A DNA stretch of 64,000 bases from Alphaproteobacteria bacterium. GTDB lineage: Bacteria; Pseudomonadota; Alphaproteobacteria; Micavibrionales; Micavibrionaceae. A program made the translations under genes and the position numbers. Below, in pieces: positions 22,013 through 32,189 of the stretch; position 1 is the stretch's first letter, and every line of letters starts with the position of its first letter. Below the pieces are notes generated by a model that saw only the letters and a list, made by a program, of their open reading frames with translations, had not been told where the DNA came from and searched no databases. The stretch spans positions 1 through 64,000 of the forward strand of contig JASBUS010000094.1 of assembly GCA_030147745.1 (NCBI GenBank). Direction: 5' to 3'.

Positions 22013-23791
22013 TTAGTTCGCTTGGCGGCGAAGGAAGGCTGGGATATCCAACTCATCTTCTGCGTTGCGTGTTGCAGGGGCTGATGGCGCGTCAATATTT
22101 AACTGACCTTGTTTTGCAACTGGTGTGCTTGGCACATCGTCGCTAATACCAACAACATCTGCTTCTTCATCACGTAGAACGCCTGTGATGCGTTCAAAGA
22201 GTGATGGTGAGCGTTTCTTCATATGTGAAGCTTGTTTATGCGCCGCCGGTACTGGTGGGCGCAAAGTTAAGCTTGAACCTGCAGACGCGGCATTCATCAC
22301 ATCAGCTTGAACTTGGCCTTCTTGAACATCATCCAATTTAGGGCCGAAATTTTGTGATTGCTGCTGTGGCTGTGCGTATTGCTGTGGTTCTGCAACTGCA
22401 GGCGCTGCGGCTTGCATTGTGTGCTGAACATAGCTGTAAGCGCCGCCTTGTTCACGTTCTTGCTGTGACACTTGCATTGGCATTGGTGGGATGAATGTTT
22501 CCCCCATGCGTGTTGCTTGTGGCGCTGCAGATTTTGGTTCATTTGTTGACAAAGTTGACGCCGCGCTTGTGTAGCGTGGTGCTGTTTGGTCAAAAATATC
22601 TGTTTGGCGTGGTGCCATCACGGCCGCAGGGTTATAAGCTGGACGACCTGTTACAGGTGCCGCTGGCTTTTCTTCAACAGCTTGAACTTCTGCTGTTTCC
22701 TGTGGCTGCTGCGCGGCTGCGACAACATCAGTTTCATTTTTCACGTCGCTTGATGGTGTTACTGGCTGTGCGCGACCTGCATTGCTAAGGCCTTTGCCGC
22801 CGCCAATAATACGTGATGTTTGTACACCGTCGATGCCTGTCGCAACAACAGATACACGCATGACGCCTTCAAGTGTTTCATCGAAAGATGAACCGAAGAT
22901 GATGTTTGCGTTTGAGTCAACTTCTTCACGGATACGGTTACAAGCTTCGTCAGCTTCGTAAAGGGTCATATCCATGCCGCCTGTGACGTTAATGATAACG
23001 CCGCGTGCGCCTTTCATTGAAATATCGTCAAGCAATGGGTTGTTGATTGCCGCTTCAGCAGCTTCAATCGCACGGCGCTCACCTTGTGATTCGCCTGTAC
23101 CCATCATCGCTTTGCCCATTTCATGCATAACGCTGCGGATATCAGCAAAATCAAGGTTGATCAAACCTGGACGAACCATCAAATCTGTTACGCCGCGAAC
23201 GCCTGATTGTAATACGCCATCAGCCATTTTGAACGCTTCGGCGAATGTTGTTTTTTCATTCGCAACGCGGAACAAGTTTTGGTTCGGGATAACAATTAAT
23301 GTATCAACATATTCTTGCATTTCTTCAATGCCTGCTTCCGCCATTTTCATGCGGAGCGTGCCTTCAAAATGGAAAGGCTTTGTCACAACGCCGACCGTTA
23401 GGATGCCTTGGTCGCGTGCGGCTTTTGCAATTACTGGGGCTGCGCCTGTGCCTGTACCACCGCCCATACCGGCTGTGACAAACACCATATTGGCGCCTTC
23501 AAGATAGCTCATCACGTCTTCAAGTGATTCTTCAGCTGCCGCTTTACCCACTGATGGGTTTGCACCGGCGCCAAGTCCACCTGTGACTGTACGACCAAGC
23601 TGGATCACATGTTCCGCTGCTGAACCCGCCAATGCTTGCGCATCCGTGTTACAGACAACGAAATCAACGCCATCTAGATTCGAATTAATCATGTTGTTTA
23701 CAGCATTGCCGCCTGCGCCACCAACACCGACAACTTTGATTTTTGGCGAAAGCTCTGTTTGTTTTTCGTTTTGTATTCTTACATTGATCAT
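22013..23791 (-). CDS. ftsZ: Cell division GTPase FtsZ
   Basis: 592 aa. The GTPase core (about 15-330) carries [14 protein letters not shown], the tubulin signature [15 protein letters not shown], the PNQNLFR block and the T7-loop region [11 protein letters not shown]. It is followed by a ~235-residue linker rich in Gln, Ala and Pro, and the conserved C-terminal peptide [12 protein letters not shown] that binds FtsA and other partners. The long linker is normal for Alphaproteobacteria. Start: GGAGGA seven bases before the ATG. The upstream 428-bp gap to ftsA has DnaA boxes and a long hairpin, so expression may be uncoupled from the upstream cluster. Confidence 0.98.
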   Translation of the reverse strand: MINVRIQNEKQTELSPKIKVVGVGGAGGNAVNNMINSNLDGVDFVVCNTDAQALAGSAAEHVIQLGRTVTGGLGAGANPSVGKAAAEESLEDVMSYLEGANMVFVTAGMGGGTGTGAAPVIAKAARDQGILTVGVVTKPFHFEGTLRMKMAEAGIEEMQEYVDTLIVIPNQNLFRVANEKTTFAEAFKMADGVLQSGVRGVTDLMVRPGLINLDFADIRSVMHEMGKAMMGTGESQGERRAIEAAEAAINNPLLDDISMKGARGVIINVTGGMDMTLYEADEACNRIREEVDSNANIIFGSSFDETLEGVMRVSVVATGIDGVQTSRIIGGGKGLSNAGRAQPVTPSSDVKNETDVVAAAQQPQETAEVQAVEEKPAAPVTGRPAYNPAAVMAPRQTDIFDQTAPRYTSAASTLSTNEPKSAAPQATRMGETFIPPMPMQVSQQEREQGGAYSYVQHTMQAAAPAVAEPQQYAQPQQQSQNFGPKLDDVQEGQVQADVMNAASAGSSLTLRPPVPAAHKQASHMKKRSPSLFERITGVLRDEEADVVGISDDVPSTPVAKQGQLNIDAPSAPATRNAEDELDIPAFLRRQAN

Positions 23792-24219
23792 GCGGGCATC
23801 CTCCGTAGCACGATTTATAATTTAGCCGCTCAATTACGCGTGACGACTATTATTGTTTTACACAGTGCGACCTTCGTTATGCACAAACTTATCCACAGGG
23901 GCAGTTTATTTGTGCAGAATAAAAATCTTTAATTCTAAACCTATAGCGAACAGGAGAAACCCTATTCTTTATTGGCGTGATTCGTGAATCACATTTACAT
24001 TTTACAATCTGTGAATCAGGTGGAGCAAGGGGTTGAAGCTTTTGTTCTGTGGATAAGTGGATAACATTATCCACTTTATTCACATAGGGCTTTTTTAGAA
24101 CAAAACAAGCTGTGCCCTATTTTTGTTTTGGCTGCATTTAGACCAAGTTAGGCTGCACGCCGCGTATAAAAATACGCAAGCAAAGCCTAGCGCCGGTAAA
24201 AATGCAGCCAAAACAAAAA
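23792..24219. other. 428-bp ftsA-ftsZ intergenic region
   Basis: This is the longest non-coding stretch in the window. Reading toward ftsZ it holds a nested hairpin abutting the ftsA stop, a compact cluster of DnaA boxes, an AT-rich middle without open frames, and the ftsZ ribosome site. I could not pick a convincing -35/-10 pair for ftsZ by eye. Confidence 0.8.
23889..24084. promoter_or_regulatory. DnaA-box cluster upstream of ftsZ
   Basis: Three exact TTATNCACA boxes are visible: TTATCCACA at 23889-23897 (+), TGTGGATAA at 24048-24056 (-) and TTATTCACA at 24076-24084 (+). Three one-mismatch boxes lie at 24010-24018 (TGTGAATCA), 24056-24064 (AGTGGATAA) and 24067-24075 (TTATCCACT). The last four (24048-24084) are contiguous and arranged as a palindrome; AGTGGATAA-CA-TTATCCACT is a perfect inverted repeat. 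The position, roughly 100-295 bp upstream of ftsZ, would suit DnaA control of division or a DnaA-titration site. An origin role is possible but not supported by neighbouring genes. Confidence 0.7.
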
Positions 24220-24220
24220 T
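24119..24220. repeat. Perfect 21-bp inverted repeat with nested stems, abutting the ftsA stop
   Basis: The arms at 24119-24139 and 24200-24220 are perfect complements. Inside the 60-base loop, TAGGCT (24149-24154) pairs with AGCCTA (24184-24189), and GCGTAT (24162-24167) pairs with ATACGC (24172-24177) around an AAAA tetraloop. The RNA of either strand could form a long three-step hairpin. The right arm overlaps the first base of the ftsA stop codon. It may be a transcript-end or processing structure, or a small palindromic mobile element. Confidence 0.75.
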
Positions 24221-25548
24221 TACCAGTTCTCTTGAAGCCATAACTTGGTTTTTTGCCAGATTGAGCGTGTGTCGCCGCGCTCCGTAATCTCCGCTGGCAT
24301 TTCATTAGCATGACCACCCAAATAAGGGAAAAGCCCCGCAACAGTTGCGAAAGCTGGGGTATTTAATTCACGCGGCAAGGCTTGAATACCAATTGGCTTA
24401 CCAAGGCGCACTTGTTTATCAAGTACATAATGCGCAAGATCACGGCAGCCCGGCATTTGTGATGCACCGCCCACCAAAACAACGCGGCGACCGATGGCTT
24501 CGGTGACACCATTATCCGCCAGTTTCGCGCGGAGCTGTTCAAAGATTTCTTCCATACGTGGCTGAATAATCCCTACCAGAACCGAACGCGGCACATGGTT
24601 TGCGTGCATTTCATTATCATCCCCCATTTGCATGACTTCAATCATATCATGGGTGTCGGTGGTTGACGCCATGGCGTTGCCATAGAGAGTCTTAAGGCGT
24701 TCGGCTTCGGCGAAGCTTGTGGTTAGCCCCTGTGCAATATCATTGGTAACATGTGCGCCGCCATAAGGCACATAATCCGTCAGCAGCATACGTCCCGCTT
24801 GGAAGACGCTGAAGCTGGTGACCCCTGCCCCCATATCAATCAAGATACAGCCAAGGTCTTTTTCATCATCAACAAGGCAAGACAGACCGCTTGCATATGA
24901 ATCAACACAAAGCGCCGAGATGTCTAAATGTGAGCGTTTCACACTTTGCGCTAAATTACGAATGCCTGATGGATTGCCCATGACGATATGAATATTCATA
25001 TTGAGTTCTTCACCATTCATGCCAATCGGGTCGCTAATACCGCCATTGCCATCAAGCCAGAAGGCTGCAGGAATTGTATGAATAAGTTCCGCATCTTGCG
25101 TATCAAGGACGGAACGCTGCGCCTTCACAAGGCCGCGGTTAATGTCTTTACGTGTTACGCCGCTGCTGCTGACATCTACGGTAGCTTCGATGAACGATGA
25201 ATAACAATGCAGCGCCGATACGCTGACCACAACATCACGCAGTGGATAGCCCTTCAGGCGGTCAGCGGCTGTGTTTTCAGCCATATGGACAGCTTCGCGC
25301 ACCGCATTTTCAGCCGCCGCCAAATCAATCACTGCGCCGTTTTTAATACCTTCAGACGCGCGATATCCATGACCAACAATTTCAATATGACCAAATTCAT
25401 CTTGCACCTGCCCTAACAAGCAAACGATTTTGCTTGAGCCGATGTCAATCGCCGCGACGGCAGAACCTTTATTGAGAAATGTCTTTTGCTGCATGATTCT
25501 AGTATACGCGTTATCGTTGGTTATTGTTGTTGTTCTTTTATTACTCAT
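24220..25548 (-). CDS. ftsA: Cell division protein FtsA
   Basis: 442 aa, actin-like ATPase that anchors FtsZ to the membrane. Phosphate-1 motif AAIDIGSSKIVCLLG (about residue 33), a 1C domain (VSVSALHCYSSFIEATVDVS), phosphate-2 LIDMGAGVTSFSVFQAG, adenosine motif RVVLVGGASQMPGC, and a C-terminal amphipathic end SIWQKTKLWLQENW that fits a membrane-targeting helix. The annotated ATG shares one base with the ftsQ stop (TAATG). A second ATG 18 codons later, just before the conserved core, is an alternative start. Confidence 0.97.
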   Translation of the reverse strand: MSNKRTTTITNDNAYTRIMQQKTFLNKGSAVAAIDIGSSKIVCLLGQVQDEFGHIEIVGHGYRASEGIKNGAVIDLAAAENAVREAVHMAENTAADRLKGYPLRDVVVSVSALHCYSSFIEATVDVSSSGVTRKDINRGLVKAQRSVLDTQDAELIHTIPAAFWLDGNGGISDPIGMNGEELNMNIHIVMGNPSGIRNLAQSVKRSHLDISALCVDSYASGLSCLVDDEKDLGCILIDMGAGVTSFSVFQAGRMLLTDYVPYGGAHVTNDIAQGLTTSFAEAERLKTLYGNAMASTTDTHDMIEVMQMGDDNEMHANHVPRSVLVGIIQPRMEEIFEQLRAKLADNGVTEAIGRRVVLVGGASQMPGCRDLAHYVLDKQVRLGKPIGIQALPRELNTPAFATVAGLFPYLGGHANEMPAEITERGDTRSIWQKTKLWLQENW

Positions 25549-26414
25549 TAGATCGGGCTGCCTTTACCAGAAACAAAGCTATATTGCTTTTGTGCTGTGC
25601 CCGGATAGGCTTCGATGATTAAACGATCCTCTTGGCGTAGATCAACATTCTTAATTGTCTTATCCAAAATCGCATCGTCTTGATGTGTTTTTAGCAGGCG
25701 CTGCAGGGCAAGGCCAATATTATCTTCAGGAAGATTCACAGTGATTTTATTTTTGAGGTGTAAATCCCAACGGCGCTGCCCGACGAAACTTGCTTGGTCA
25801 ATCTTTTCCGCAATTTCTGGTACGGCTTTTAAATAGCCATTAAGCTCATTAAACTTTTCAGGTGCGGCTTTCCCGCTCAAAATTAGTAAATCTTCAAAAC
25901 GCTCGACATTTTGCGTGGTGATTTGATAACCGCTTTGATCAATAACCACCAAACGCCCTTCATTCAACCACAAAGCCGCAGGCACGCGCTCAGTCAGTGT
26001 AATATGCAGACTATCTGGGAAGACACGCTTAACAGCTAAATTTTCAATCCATGAAATATCGGCCAATGCTGCGTGAATTTTATGCGGGTCTATCGCGAAA
26101 AGCGGCATACCTTTTTCGGCATTGATCAACGCCATTAATAAGGCTGCATCGGTATTCTCGCGCCCTTCGACATAGATATTTTTAAGGCGGAAGCCCGCAT
26201 TGGCGCTTACCTCATAAAATTCTTGTGTCATAAGATTTTGCGTTTTGTTAACGCCGCCGCTTAAGACAAACCATGCACCGAGCCATAGCACAAAAAGCAT
26301 GACGGCAAAACGAAGACCGACACGCTTAAAAAAGACCAAGGCTGTGCTTAACCAGCGATTTGACTGGCGGCGCGGTCTTGCGTATGACGTTCTTGTTTTT
26401 GTTTGTCGTAGCAT
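25548..26414 (-). CDS. ftsQ: Cell division protein FtsQ
   Basis: 288 aa. A basic cytoplasmic N-terminus (RQTKTRTSYARPRRQSNR) is followed by one membrane helix (about 33-52, VGLRFAVMLFVLWLGAWFVL), a POTRA domain (RLKNIYVEGRENTDAALLMA through LHITLTERVPAALW) and the FtsQ/DivIB domain. It links the divisome to septal wall synthesis. The chosen start overlaps the end of ddl by 67 bases. The overlap is real, because the basic N-terminus and membrane helix depend on it. Confidence 0.93.
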   Translation of the reverse strand: MLRQTKTRTSYARPRRQSNRWLSTALVFFKRVGLRFAVMLFVLWLGAWFVLSGGVNKTQNLMTQEFYEVSANAGFRLKNIYVEGRENTDAALLMALINAEKGMPLFAIDPHKIHAALADISWIENLAVKRVFPDSLHITLTERVPAALWLNEGRLVVIDQSGYQITTQNVERFEDLLILSGKAAPEKFNELNGYLKAVPEIAEKIDQASFVGQRRWDLHLKNKITVNLPEDNIGLALQRLLKTHQDDAILDKTIKNVDLRQEDRLIIEAYPGTAQKQYSFVSGKGSPI

Positions 26415-27343
26415 AAAGCGTCTTCAATTAGATGGGCACAAAGTTCGACGAATGATGAACCGTTATAGATGACCTGAGATGGGCCGATAGATTCAGCCGT
26501 TAGACCCGGCTGCGTATTGATTTCTAATAAGTATAAACCATCTTTGCCCTGTTTGTCATTATATCTAAAGTCACAACGTGCAATACCGCGGCAGCCAAGC
26601 TTCGCATAAAGCTTCTCTGCATTCGACATCGCAAGATCATAGATCTCAGATGGTATTTCAGCAGGCAGCTGATAAACCGTTGTCGTATCAACATATTTGG
26701 CTTGATAGTCAAAAAATGGCTGCTTCGCGATGATCTTGGTCACGGCCTGCGCCTTACCATCCAAAACAGCGACGGTTAATTCTTCACCTGGGATGTAAGA
26801 TTCAATCATGACGCGGTCATCAAACGGCCAGTCGGCTTGAATTTTCGGCAAAAGATTCGCACCATCGGCACTGACCATATAAATGCCGACGCTTGAGCCT
26901 TCGTCTTTTGGCTTAATGACATATGGCGGCTTAATTGTATTTTGTGTGGTGATTTCAGCTTTGGTACAAATCAATTCGTCGGCCACGCTAATGCCAATAC
27001 CGCGCGCAATCGCTTTCGTCATCGGCTTGTCCATCGCGACGGCAGACGCCTGAACACCTGAATGAGTATAAGGGATATCAAGCAATTCTAAAATTGCCTG
27101 TATTGTGCCATCTTCACCGCCTTTACCGTAAAGGTTATTAAAGACGACATCTGGCTTAATATTTTCAAGTTCGACCATTAATTTGGCTAGGCTTTCGCGC
27201 ACATCAATCACATGCACATCAAAGCCGCCCTCTTTCAATGCAGCCTCAACGGCCTTGCCTTTGGTTAGTGAGACCATACGCTCAACCGACCAACCGCCGA
27301 GCAGTAAAGCAACTTTAATTTTGGCGTTTTTCTGCTTATCCAT
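26348..27343 (-). CDS. ddl: D-alanine--D-alanine ligase
   Basis: About 331 aa from the ATG at 27343, which has GGAG about nine bases upstream; the ATG at 27370 has no ribosome site. ATP-grasp enzyme making D-Ala-D-Ala for peptidoglycan. Visible are LLGGWSVERMVSLTKG, NNLYGKGGEDGTIQAILE, YTHSGVQASAVAMDK, PYVIKPKDEGSSVGI, and the Mg-binding block RGIARCDFRYND with LLEINTQPGLTAES. The C-terminal ~20 residues (QKQERHTQDRAASQIAG) are polar and extend over the ftsQ start. Confidence 0.95.
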   Translation of the reverse strand: MDKQKNAKIKVALLLGGWSVERMVSLTKGKAVEAALKEGGFDVHVIDVRESLAKLMVELENIKPDVVFNNLYGKGGEDGTIQAILELLDIPYTHSGVQASAVAMDKPMTKAIARGIGISVADELICTKAEITTQNTIKPPYVIKPKDEGSSVGIYMVSADGANLLPKIQADWPFDDRVMIESYIPGEELTVAVLDGKAQAVTKIIAKQPFFDYQAKYVDTTTVYQLPAEIPSEIYDLAMSNAEKLYAKLGCRGIARCDFRYNDKQGKDGLYLLEINTQPGLTAESIGPSQVIYNGSSFVELCAHLIEDALCYDKQKQERHTQDRAASQIAG

Positions 27344-27412
27344 TTTGAAAGATCTCCATAGTTCTATCATTACTATAGAATATAGGGCGCTGCGTTAGCA
27401 AAGCGGATCTTG

Positions 27413-28399
27413 TTAATCAATCCAGTTATCCAGAGGGGCTTGGCCGTCAGCATAGCGGCCTTCACGGCGGATTTCCCAGCGCAGCGTGATGCCGAAAGTT
27501 TCAAAGACACGGCGGCGCATTTCTTCGCCGAGGCATTCAAGGTCGAAGGCGGTTGCTGTCCCTGTGTTGATCATGAAATTGCAGTGTTTTTCAGACATCT
27601 GGGCGCCGCCGACTTTAAAGCCGCGGCCGCCGACCGCATCAACTAGACGCCACGCACCCCAATCTGGTGCAAGGCCAGAGTCTTCAAGGTCTTCTGCAGA
27701 TGGGTTTGCGAAGGTTGAGCCACCAGTTTTTTCTTTAATTGGCTGTGAGTTTTCACGCTTTTGTTTGATTTCAGCAATCTCTGCCATCAAATCATCAGTC
27801 TTGGCGCTTTGGCCTTTGAATAAAGCTTCAACGAAAAGCAATTCTTGACCCGGTGCAGAATGACGATAGCTGTAATGCATGCCATCAACAGACAGCGTGA
27901 GCAGATTCCCCTGACGATCAAGCGCTTTTAAACTTTCAAGGCTGTTCACGACTTCACGTCCATAAGCGCCTGCATTCATTTTCAAAGCGCCGCCAATTGT
28001 GCCCGGAATACCGCTTAAAAATGATAAGCCACCGATGCCTGCCTGCGCCGCCTTTTGCGCAACATTCATGTCTAGCGCCAATGCACCGCAGCGGACATAA
28101 CCGCCCTCTTCAACATCAATATAATTAAAGCTGCGGCCAAGTTTAACGGTGCAGCCATTCAAGCCGCCATCACGAAAAATCGTGTTTGAACCAACGCCAT
28201 AAATATGAAGCGGCGCACTAGCGTCATAGCCAGCAAGGAAGGTTTGCAGATCCGCAATATCTTCTGGGCAGACCATGACATCAGCCGTGCCGCCCGTTTT
28301 AAACCAGCCCTTTGCGCCCAAGGTCGCGTCATAGCGGTATGATCCACGAATTTCAGGTAAGGCCGTTGTAGCTTGATTATTTAACGCGGCATCGGTCAT
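27413..28399 (-). CDS. murB: UDP-N-acetylenolpyruvoylglucosamine reductase
   Basis: 328 aa. FAD enzyme that reduces the enolpyruvyl group to give UDP-MurNAc. It shows [17 protein letters not shown], the FAD loop [43 protein letters not shown] and the active-site Ser in [11 protein letters not shown], with the C-terminal [14 protein letters not shown] block; these match type I/II MurB of Alphaproteobacteria. Its ATG overlaps the murC stop (ATGA, 28396-28399). Confidence 0.97.
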   Translation of the reverse strand: MTDAALNNQATTALPEIRGSYRYDATLGAKGWFKTGGTADVMVCPEDIADLQTFLAGYDASAPLHIYGVGSNTIFRDGGLNGCTVKLGRSFNYIDVEEGGYVRCGALALDMNVAQKAAQAGIGGLSFLSGIPGTIGGALKMNAGAYGREVVNSLESLKALDRQGNLLTLSVDGMHYSYRHSAPGQELLFVEALFKGQSAKTDDLMAEIAEIKQKRENSQPIKEKTGGSTFANPSAEDLEDSGLAPDWGAWRLVDAVGGRGFKVGGAQMSEKHCNFMINTGTATAFDLECLGEEMRRRVFETFGITLRWEIRREGRYADGQAPLDNWID

Positions 28400-29859
28400 G
28401 CGACGATTTTCTCCTGCGCAGCAAAAATCTTTTCCAATTGTTCAGGCAAAGCATTTGCCCATTTTGTGATGCTACCCGCGCCGAGGCAAACCACTAAATC
28501 ACCTGCTTTGGCTTGGTCAGCAAGTAATTGCGCCAAGTCATCCTCATGCGGCAAAACCATCGCGTCGCGATGACCATGGGCGTTGATGCCCGCGACAAAA
28601 TGCGTTTGATCAACACCGTCAATTGGCGCTTCGCCCGCCGCGTATATGTCCGCAACGATCACCGTTTCGGCATCATGGAAACATTTACAAAAATCATCAA
28701 ATAAATCACGCAAACGTGAGTAACGATGTGGCTGCACCACCGCGATGACTTTACCATCCGTACCATCAACAACTTGACGCGCAGCTTTCAACACAGCCTT
28801 GATTTCAACAGGGTGATGACCATAATCATCAATGACCGTAATACCATTGACTGTGCCTGTTTTGGTAAAGCGGCGCTTTACACCTGTAAAGCCTGCTAGA
28901 GCTTGGCGCATATCTTCTAATTCGAGGCCAAGTTCATAGCCAATGGCGAGCGCAGCCAAAGCGTTTTGCAAGTTATGACGCCCCGGCATTGGCAAGAAAA
29001 CATTTTCCAAGACAACGTCTTCATCTACACCATCTTTTAACCATGATGAGAAGACAACTGTGCAATAGCTGCCTTCAGCAACGGTGCGGATATTTTCGGC
29101 GCGGATATCCGCCTGTGGGTTAAAGCCATAAGTCAGGATACGGCGATCCGTTGTGGCTGCATTCAAAGATTGTACTTCTGGGTGATCCAGACACAATACA
29201 GCAAAGCCATAAAACGGAATATTTTCAATGAAACGTGAAAAGGCCTTACGCATATTGGTGAAGTCACCATAATGTTCCATATGTTCAGGATCAATATTGG
29301 TCACCACCGCAACTTGCGCAGGCAGGCGTGTGAATGACCCATCGCTTTCATCAGCTTCAACCACCATCCAGTCGCCCTGACCGATGCGTGCATTCGTACC
29401 ATATGAATTGACGATGCCGCCATTAATGACCGTTGGGTCTAGGCCACATTTTTCTAGCAATGTGCCGACCAGTGATGTCGTTGTGGTTTTACCATGTGTG
29501 CCGCCAATCGCGATGGCAGATTTAAAGCGCATCAGTTCAGCCAACATATCTGCACGGCGCACGACGGGAATTTTAAGCAGGCGTGCTTCGATTAATTCAG
29601 GGTTATCATTTTTCACGGCAGATGAAATCACCACAGCTGATGGGCGGCTTTCCCCCACATAGATATTTTGCGGCTGATGACCAATATGCACGGTCATGCC
29701 CTTGGCTTGTAGACGTTCAACATTCGGGTTTTGCGCCATGTCAGAGCCCTGCACTTGGTAGCCCATAGAATGCAGCGTTTCAGCAATGCCAGACATACCA
29801 ATGCCGCCAATGCCAATAAAATGTAATGTCCCGATATTTTGAATACTATCTAAGCGCAT
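28396..29859 (-). CDS. murC: UDP-N-acetylmuramate--L-alanine ligase
   Basis: 487 aa, usual length. It adds L-Ala to UDP-MurNAc. N-terminal Rossmann motif [23 protein letters not shown]-binding P-loop [58 protein letters not shown], and [14 protein letters not shown] are all diagnostic of MurC. It is 80 bp after murG and overlaps murB by four bases. Confidence 0.98.
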   Translation of the reverse strand: MRLDSIQNIGTLHFIGIGGIGMSGIAETLHSMGYQVQGSDMAQNPNVERLQAKGMTVHIGHQPQNIYVGESRPSAVVISSAVKNDNPELIEARLLKIPVVRRADMLAELMRFKSAIAIGGTHGKTTTTSLVGTLLEKCGLDPTVINGGIVNSYGTNARIGQGDWMVVEADESDGSFTRLPAQVAVVTNIDPEHMEHYGDFTNMRKAFSRFIENIPFYGFAVLCLDHPEVQSLNAATTDRRILTYGFNPQADIRAENIRTVAEGSYCTVVFSSWLKDGVDEDVVLENVFLPMPGRHNLQNALAALAIGYELGLELEDMRQALAGFTGVKRRFTKTGTVNGITVIDDYGHHPVEIKAVLKAARQVVDGTDGKVIAVVQPHRYSRLRDLFDDFCKCFHDAETVIVADIYAAGEAPIDGVDQTHFVAGINAHGHRDAMVLPHEDDLAQLLADQAKAGDLVVCLGAGSITKWANALPEQLEKIFAAQEKIVA

Positions 29860-29939
29860 CTCTTCACCATTAAATGTTAAGCGCTTATCTATAAAGAAAT
29901 GCGCGCAAAAAATAAAGTTTTTAATCTAGATTTGGCTAA

Positions 29940-31028
29940 TCAATCCCAGCCGCGCGCCAAAGCGACGACCAAATTGCCTAAACGGCGACCCGCATCAGGT
30001 TTGGCGCAGCTTTGTGCTGCTTCTGCCGCTTTAAACAGAGCCTGCGGATTTTGCAGGAATGTTTCAAGGCGCGCCCCTAGTGCATCTGCCGTAAAACCTG
30101 ATTCCATCATAACCCATGCACCGCCCTTATTCGCGATGGCTTCCGCATTGATTTTTTGCTGTTGGTCGGCGTGATGCGGGTATGGCACATAAATCGCTGG
30201 ACGGCCTGCTGTTGACACTTCAGACACCGTGCTTGCCCCTGCGCGCGCAATGACCAAATGAGCCTTTTGCAATTGTTCAGAGACATTATTGAAGAATACA
30301 GCAATATCTGCACCGATATTGGCTGACTTGTATTTTGCAATTAACTCTTCACGGTCTTCATCACGGCATTGCTGCACAACGTGAATACGCTTGCGATATT
30401 GCTCAGGCAAAGACGCCAAAGCCTGCGGCACAACTTTTGACAATACAGTTGCGCCGAGCGAGCCACCCATCACAAAAATATTAAACGCGCCATCGCCCTG
30501 AATATCAGGATAAGGCTCTGTATATAAATCCGCAACGCCTTTACGGACAGGATTACCCGTGACAACGGCGCGGAGTTTATCATCCTTATCAAGGCCGATT
30601 GAGTTTTCATGTGACAACGCAATGCGCTCCGCACGCGGGGCAAGGAAGACATTGGCCTTACCTAAAATGGCGTTTTGTTCATGAATGATTGTTGGGATTT
30701 TTTGGCGCTGCGCGGCTAATACGGCTGGCACAGATGGATAGCCACCAAAGCCAATCACGACTTCAGGCTTTAAATCTGCGATCAGTTTTTTAGCCTGCAA
30801 ATAGCCAAGCCCCATAGAAAGCGTGCCTTTAAGCTTCGCGAGAATACCGCCGCTCCATGCGCTAGATTTCAGCACATGAACATCCACGCCAACGAAAGAA
30901 TCTTTATATTTAAGTGCGCGTAAATCCGTTGCCAAAGCGACATCAAAGCCCCGCGACTTCAAATCTTCGGCTAAAGCCGCCGCAGGAAAAATATGTCCGC
31001 CTGTACCACCAGCACTCAATAAAATCAT
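29940..31028 (-). CDS. murG: UDP-GlcNAc--lipid I GlcNAc transferase
   Basis: 362 aa GT28 transferase at the inner face of the membrane, converting lipid I to lipid II. GGTGGHIFPAAALAEDL gives the N-terminal glycine loop. VIGFGGYPSVPAVLAAQ and IIHEQNAILGKANVFLA follow, and FVMGGSLGATVLSKVVP with LVIARAGASTVSEVSTAGRP marks the UDP-sugar site. It starts one base after the ftsW stop. Confidence 0.97.
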   Translation of the reverse strand: MILLSAGGTGGHIFPAAALAEDLKSRGFDVALATDLRALKYKDSFVGVDVHVLKSSAWSGGILAKLKGTLSMGLGYLQAKKLIADLKPEVVIGFGGYPSVPAVLAAQRQKIPTIIHEQNAILGKANVFLAPRAERIALSHENSIGLDKDDKLRAVVTGNPVRKGVADLYTEPYPDIQGDGAFNIFVMGGSLGATVLSKVVPQALASLPEQYRKRIHVVQQCRDEDREELIAKYKSANIGADIAVFFNNVSEQLQKAHLVIARAGASTVSEVSTAGRPAIYVPYPHHADQQQKINAEAIANKGGAWVMMESGFTADALGARLETFLQNPQALFKAAEAAQSCAKPDAGRRLGNLVVALARGWD

Positions 31029-31029
31029 T

Positions 31030-32187
31030 TTATGACCCTTTACGCCACGCCGTTAAACCTTTTTTGGCGACAGATTGTTTTGGTTCACGGCGCGTTAAGG
31101 CCAAAACAACCCCCATTGCAAGTGACATCGCCAATAAGGACGAACCACCATAACTTAAAAACGGCAACGTCATGCCTTTTGCGGGCAACACCCCAAGCGA
31201 TGATCCCATATGAATCATGGCCTGTAATGCAAACATAGCAAGAATGCCGCTCACACAAATAATAGAAAATAGATTTTCACATTCACGCAAATTTTTCAAG
31301 GCGCGCATCAGAATAAAAACATAAAGCCCAATCACAAGGAAAATGAAGATCAGGCCAAATTCTTCCGCGCCGACTGAGAATATGAAGTCTGCATGGCTGT
31401 CTGGAATTTCAAGCTTCACATCCCCTTGCCCTGGACCTTTACCGAACAGGCCGCCGCTACGGAAGGCTTCCAATGATTTATCGACTTGGTAATTATCCCC
31501 GCTTTCAGGCGTGAGGAAACGGTCAATACGGCTGCGCACATGGGGGAAGAAACTATATGCGCCTGCAACCATTACTGCGCCAAGCGGCAATAGTGCCAAG
31601 ACATAGCGTAAAGATAGCCCCACAACGACAATCATAGCGGCAAGCATAACGGTAAGAACAAAGCTCATCCCGAAATCAGGCTGAATAAGGAATAAGAATA
31701 AGGTCAGCGTATAAAGTGCCGCAACATATTGCGGGCCTTTAAAGCGCGGGTCTTCTTTCCAGCGTGCAAGTAGCCATGCCGCGACCACAGCGAAGGCTGG
31801 CTTGGCAAATTCACTCGGCTGTAACGAAAAACCCGGCAGAGATATCCAGCGCTGCGCCCCTTTAATTTCAGGGCCAATAAACGGCACAAGGATAAGGGCG
31901 AATATGACCCCCATGAAAAACAAGCTGCCCAAACGCCAGACCATACGCGGTGAACATAATGACACCAAAAACATCAAGCTGACGGATGGTATAAGATAGA
32001 TTAAATGTTTAATGATGAAATGCATATCGGGCAGATTAATGCGGAGCGCCACAGCTGTGCCCGCCGCCGTCACCAGAATAATCCCCACAACCATTAAGGC
32101 CAATATGCCGAGCAATAAGACATGATCAACCGTCCACCACCAGCGGCCGATAAGAGATTGATCCGTACGCTCAGGCAATAAACTCAT
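31030..32187 (-). CDS. ftsW: Septal SEDS glycosyltransferase FtsW
   Basis: 385 aa with about ten membrane helices. SEDS-family polymerase working with FtsI. The sequence includes the WISLPGFSLQPSEFAKPAF block with the conserved motif around the essential loops, LLIQPDFGMSFVLTV (catalytic Asp region), and the C-terminal GMTLPFLSYGGSSLLAMS signature. Between murD (two bases upstream) and murG (one base downstream), it is clearly in the dcw transcript. Confidence 0.96.
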   Translation of the reverse strand: MSLLPERTDQSLIGRWWWTVDHVLLLGILALMVVGIILVTAAGTAVALRINLPDMHFIIKHLIYLIPSVSLMFLVSLCSPRMVWRLGSLFFMGVIFALILVPFIGPEIKGAQRWISLPGFSLQPSEFAKPAFAVVAAWLLARWKEDPRFKGPQYVAALYTLTLFLFLIQPDFGMSFVLTVMLAAMIVVVGLSLRYVLALLPLGAVMVAGAYSFFPHVRSRIDRFLTPESGDNYQVDKSLEAFRSGGLFGKGPGQGDVKLEIPDSHADFIFSVGAEEFGLIFIFLVIGLYVFILMRALKNLRECENLFSIICVSGILAMFALQAMIHMGSSLGVLPAKGMTLPFLSYGGSSLLAMSLAMGVVLALTRREPKQSVAKKGLTAWRKGS

Positions 32188-32189
32188 AT

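Noticed and set aside
22060-22800. Unusually long Gln/Pro linker in FtsZ
   Set aside because: Long variable linkers before the C-terminal peptide are normal in alphaproteobacterial FtsZ.
22974-23507. 177-codon open frame antisense to ftsZ
   Set aside because: It mirrors the well-conserved ftsZ GTPase region codon for codon, has no ribosome site and has a composition typical of a reverse-strand shadow.
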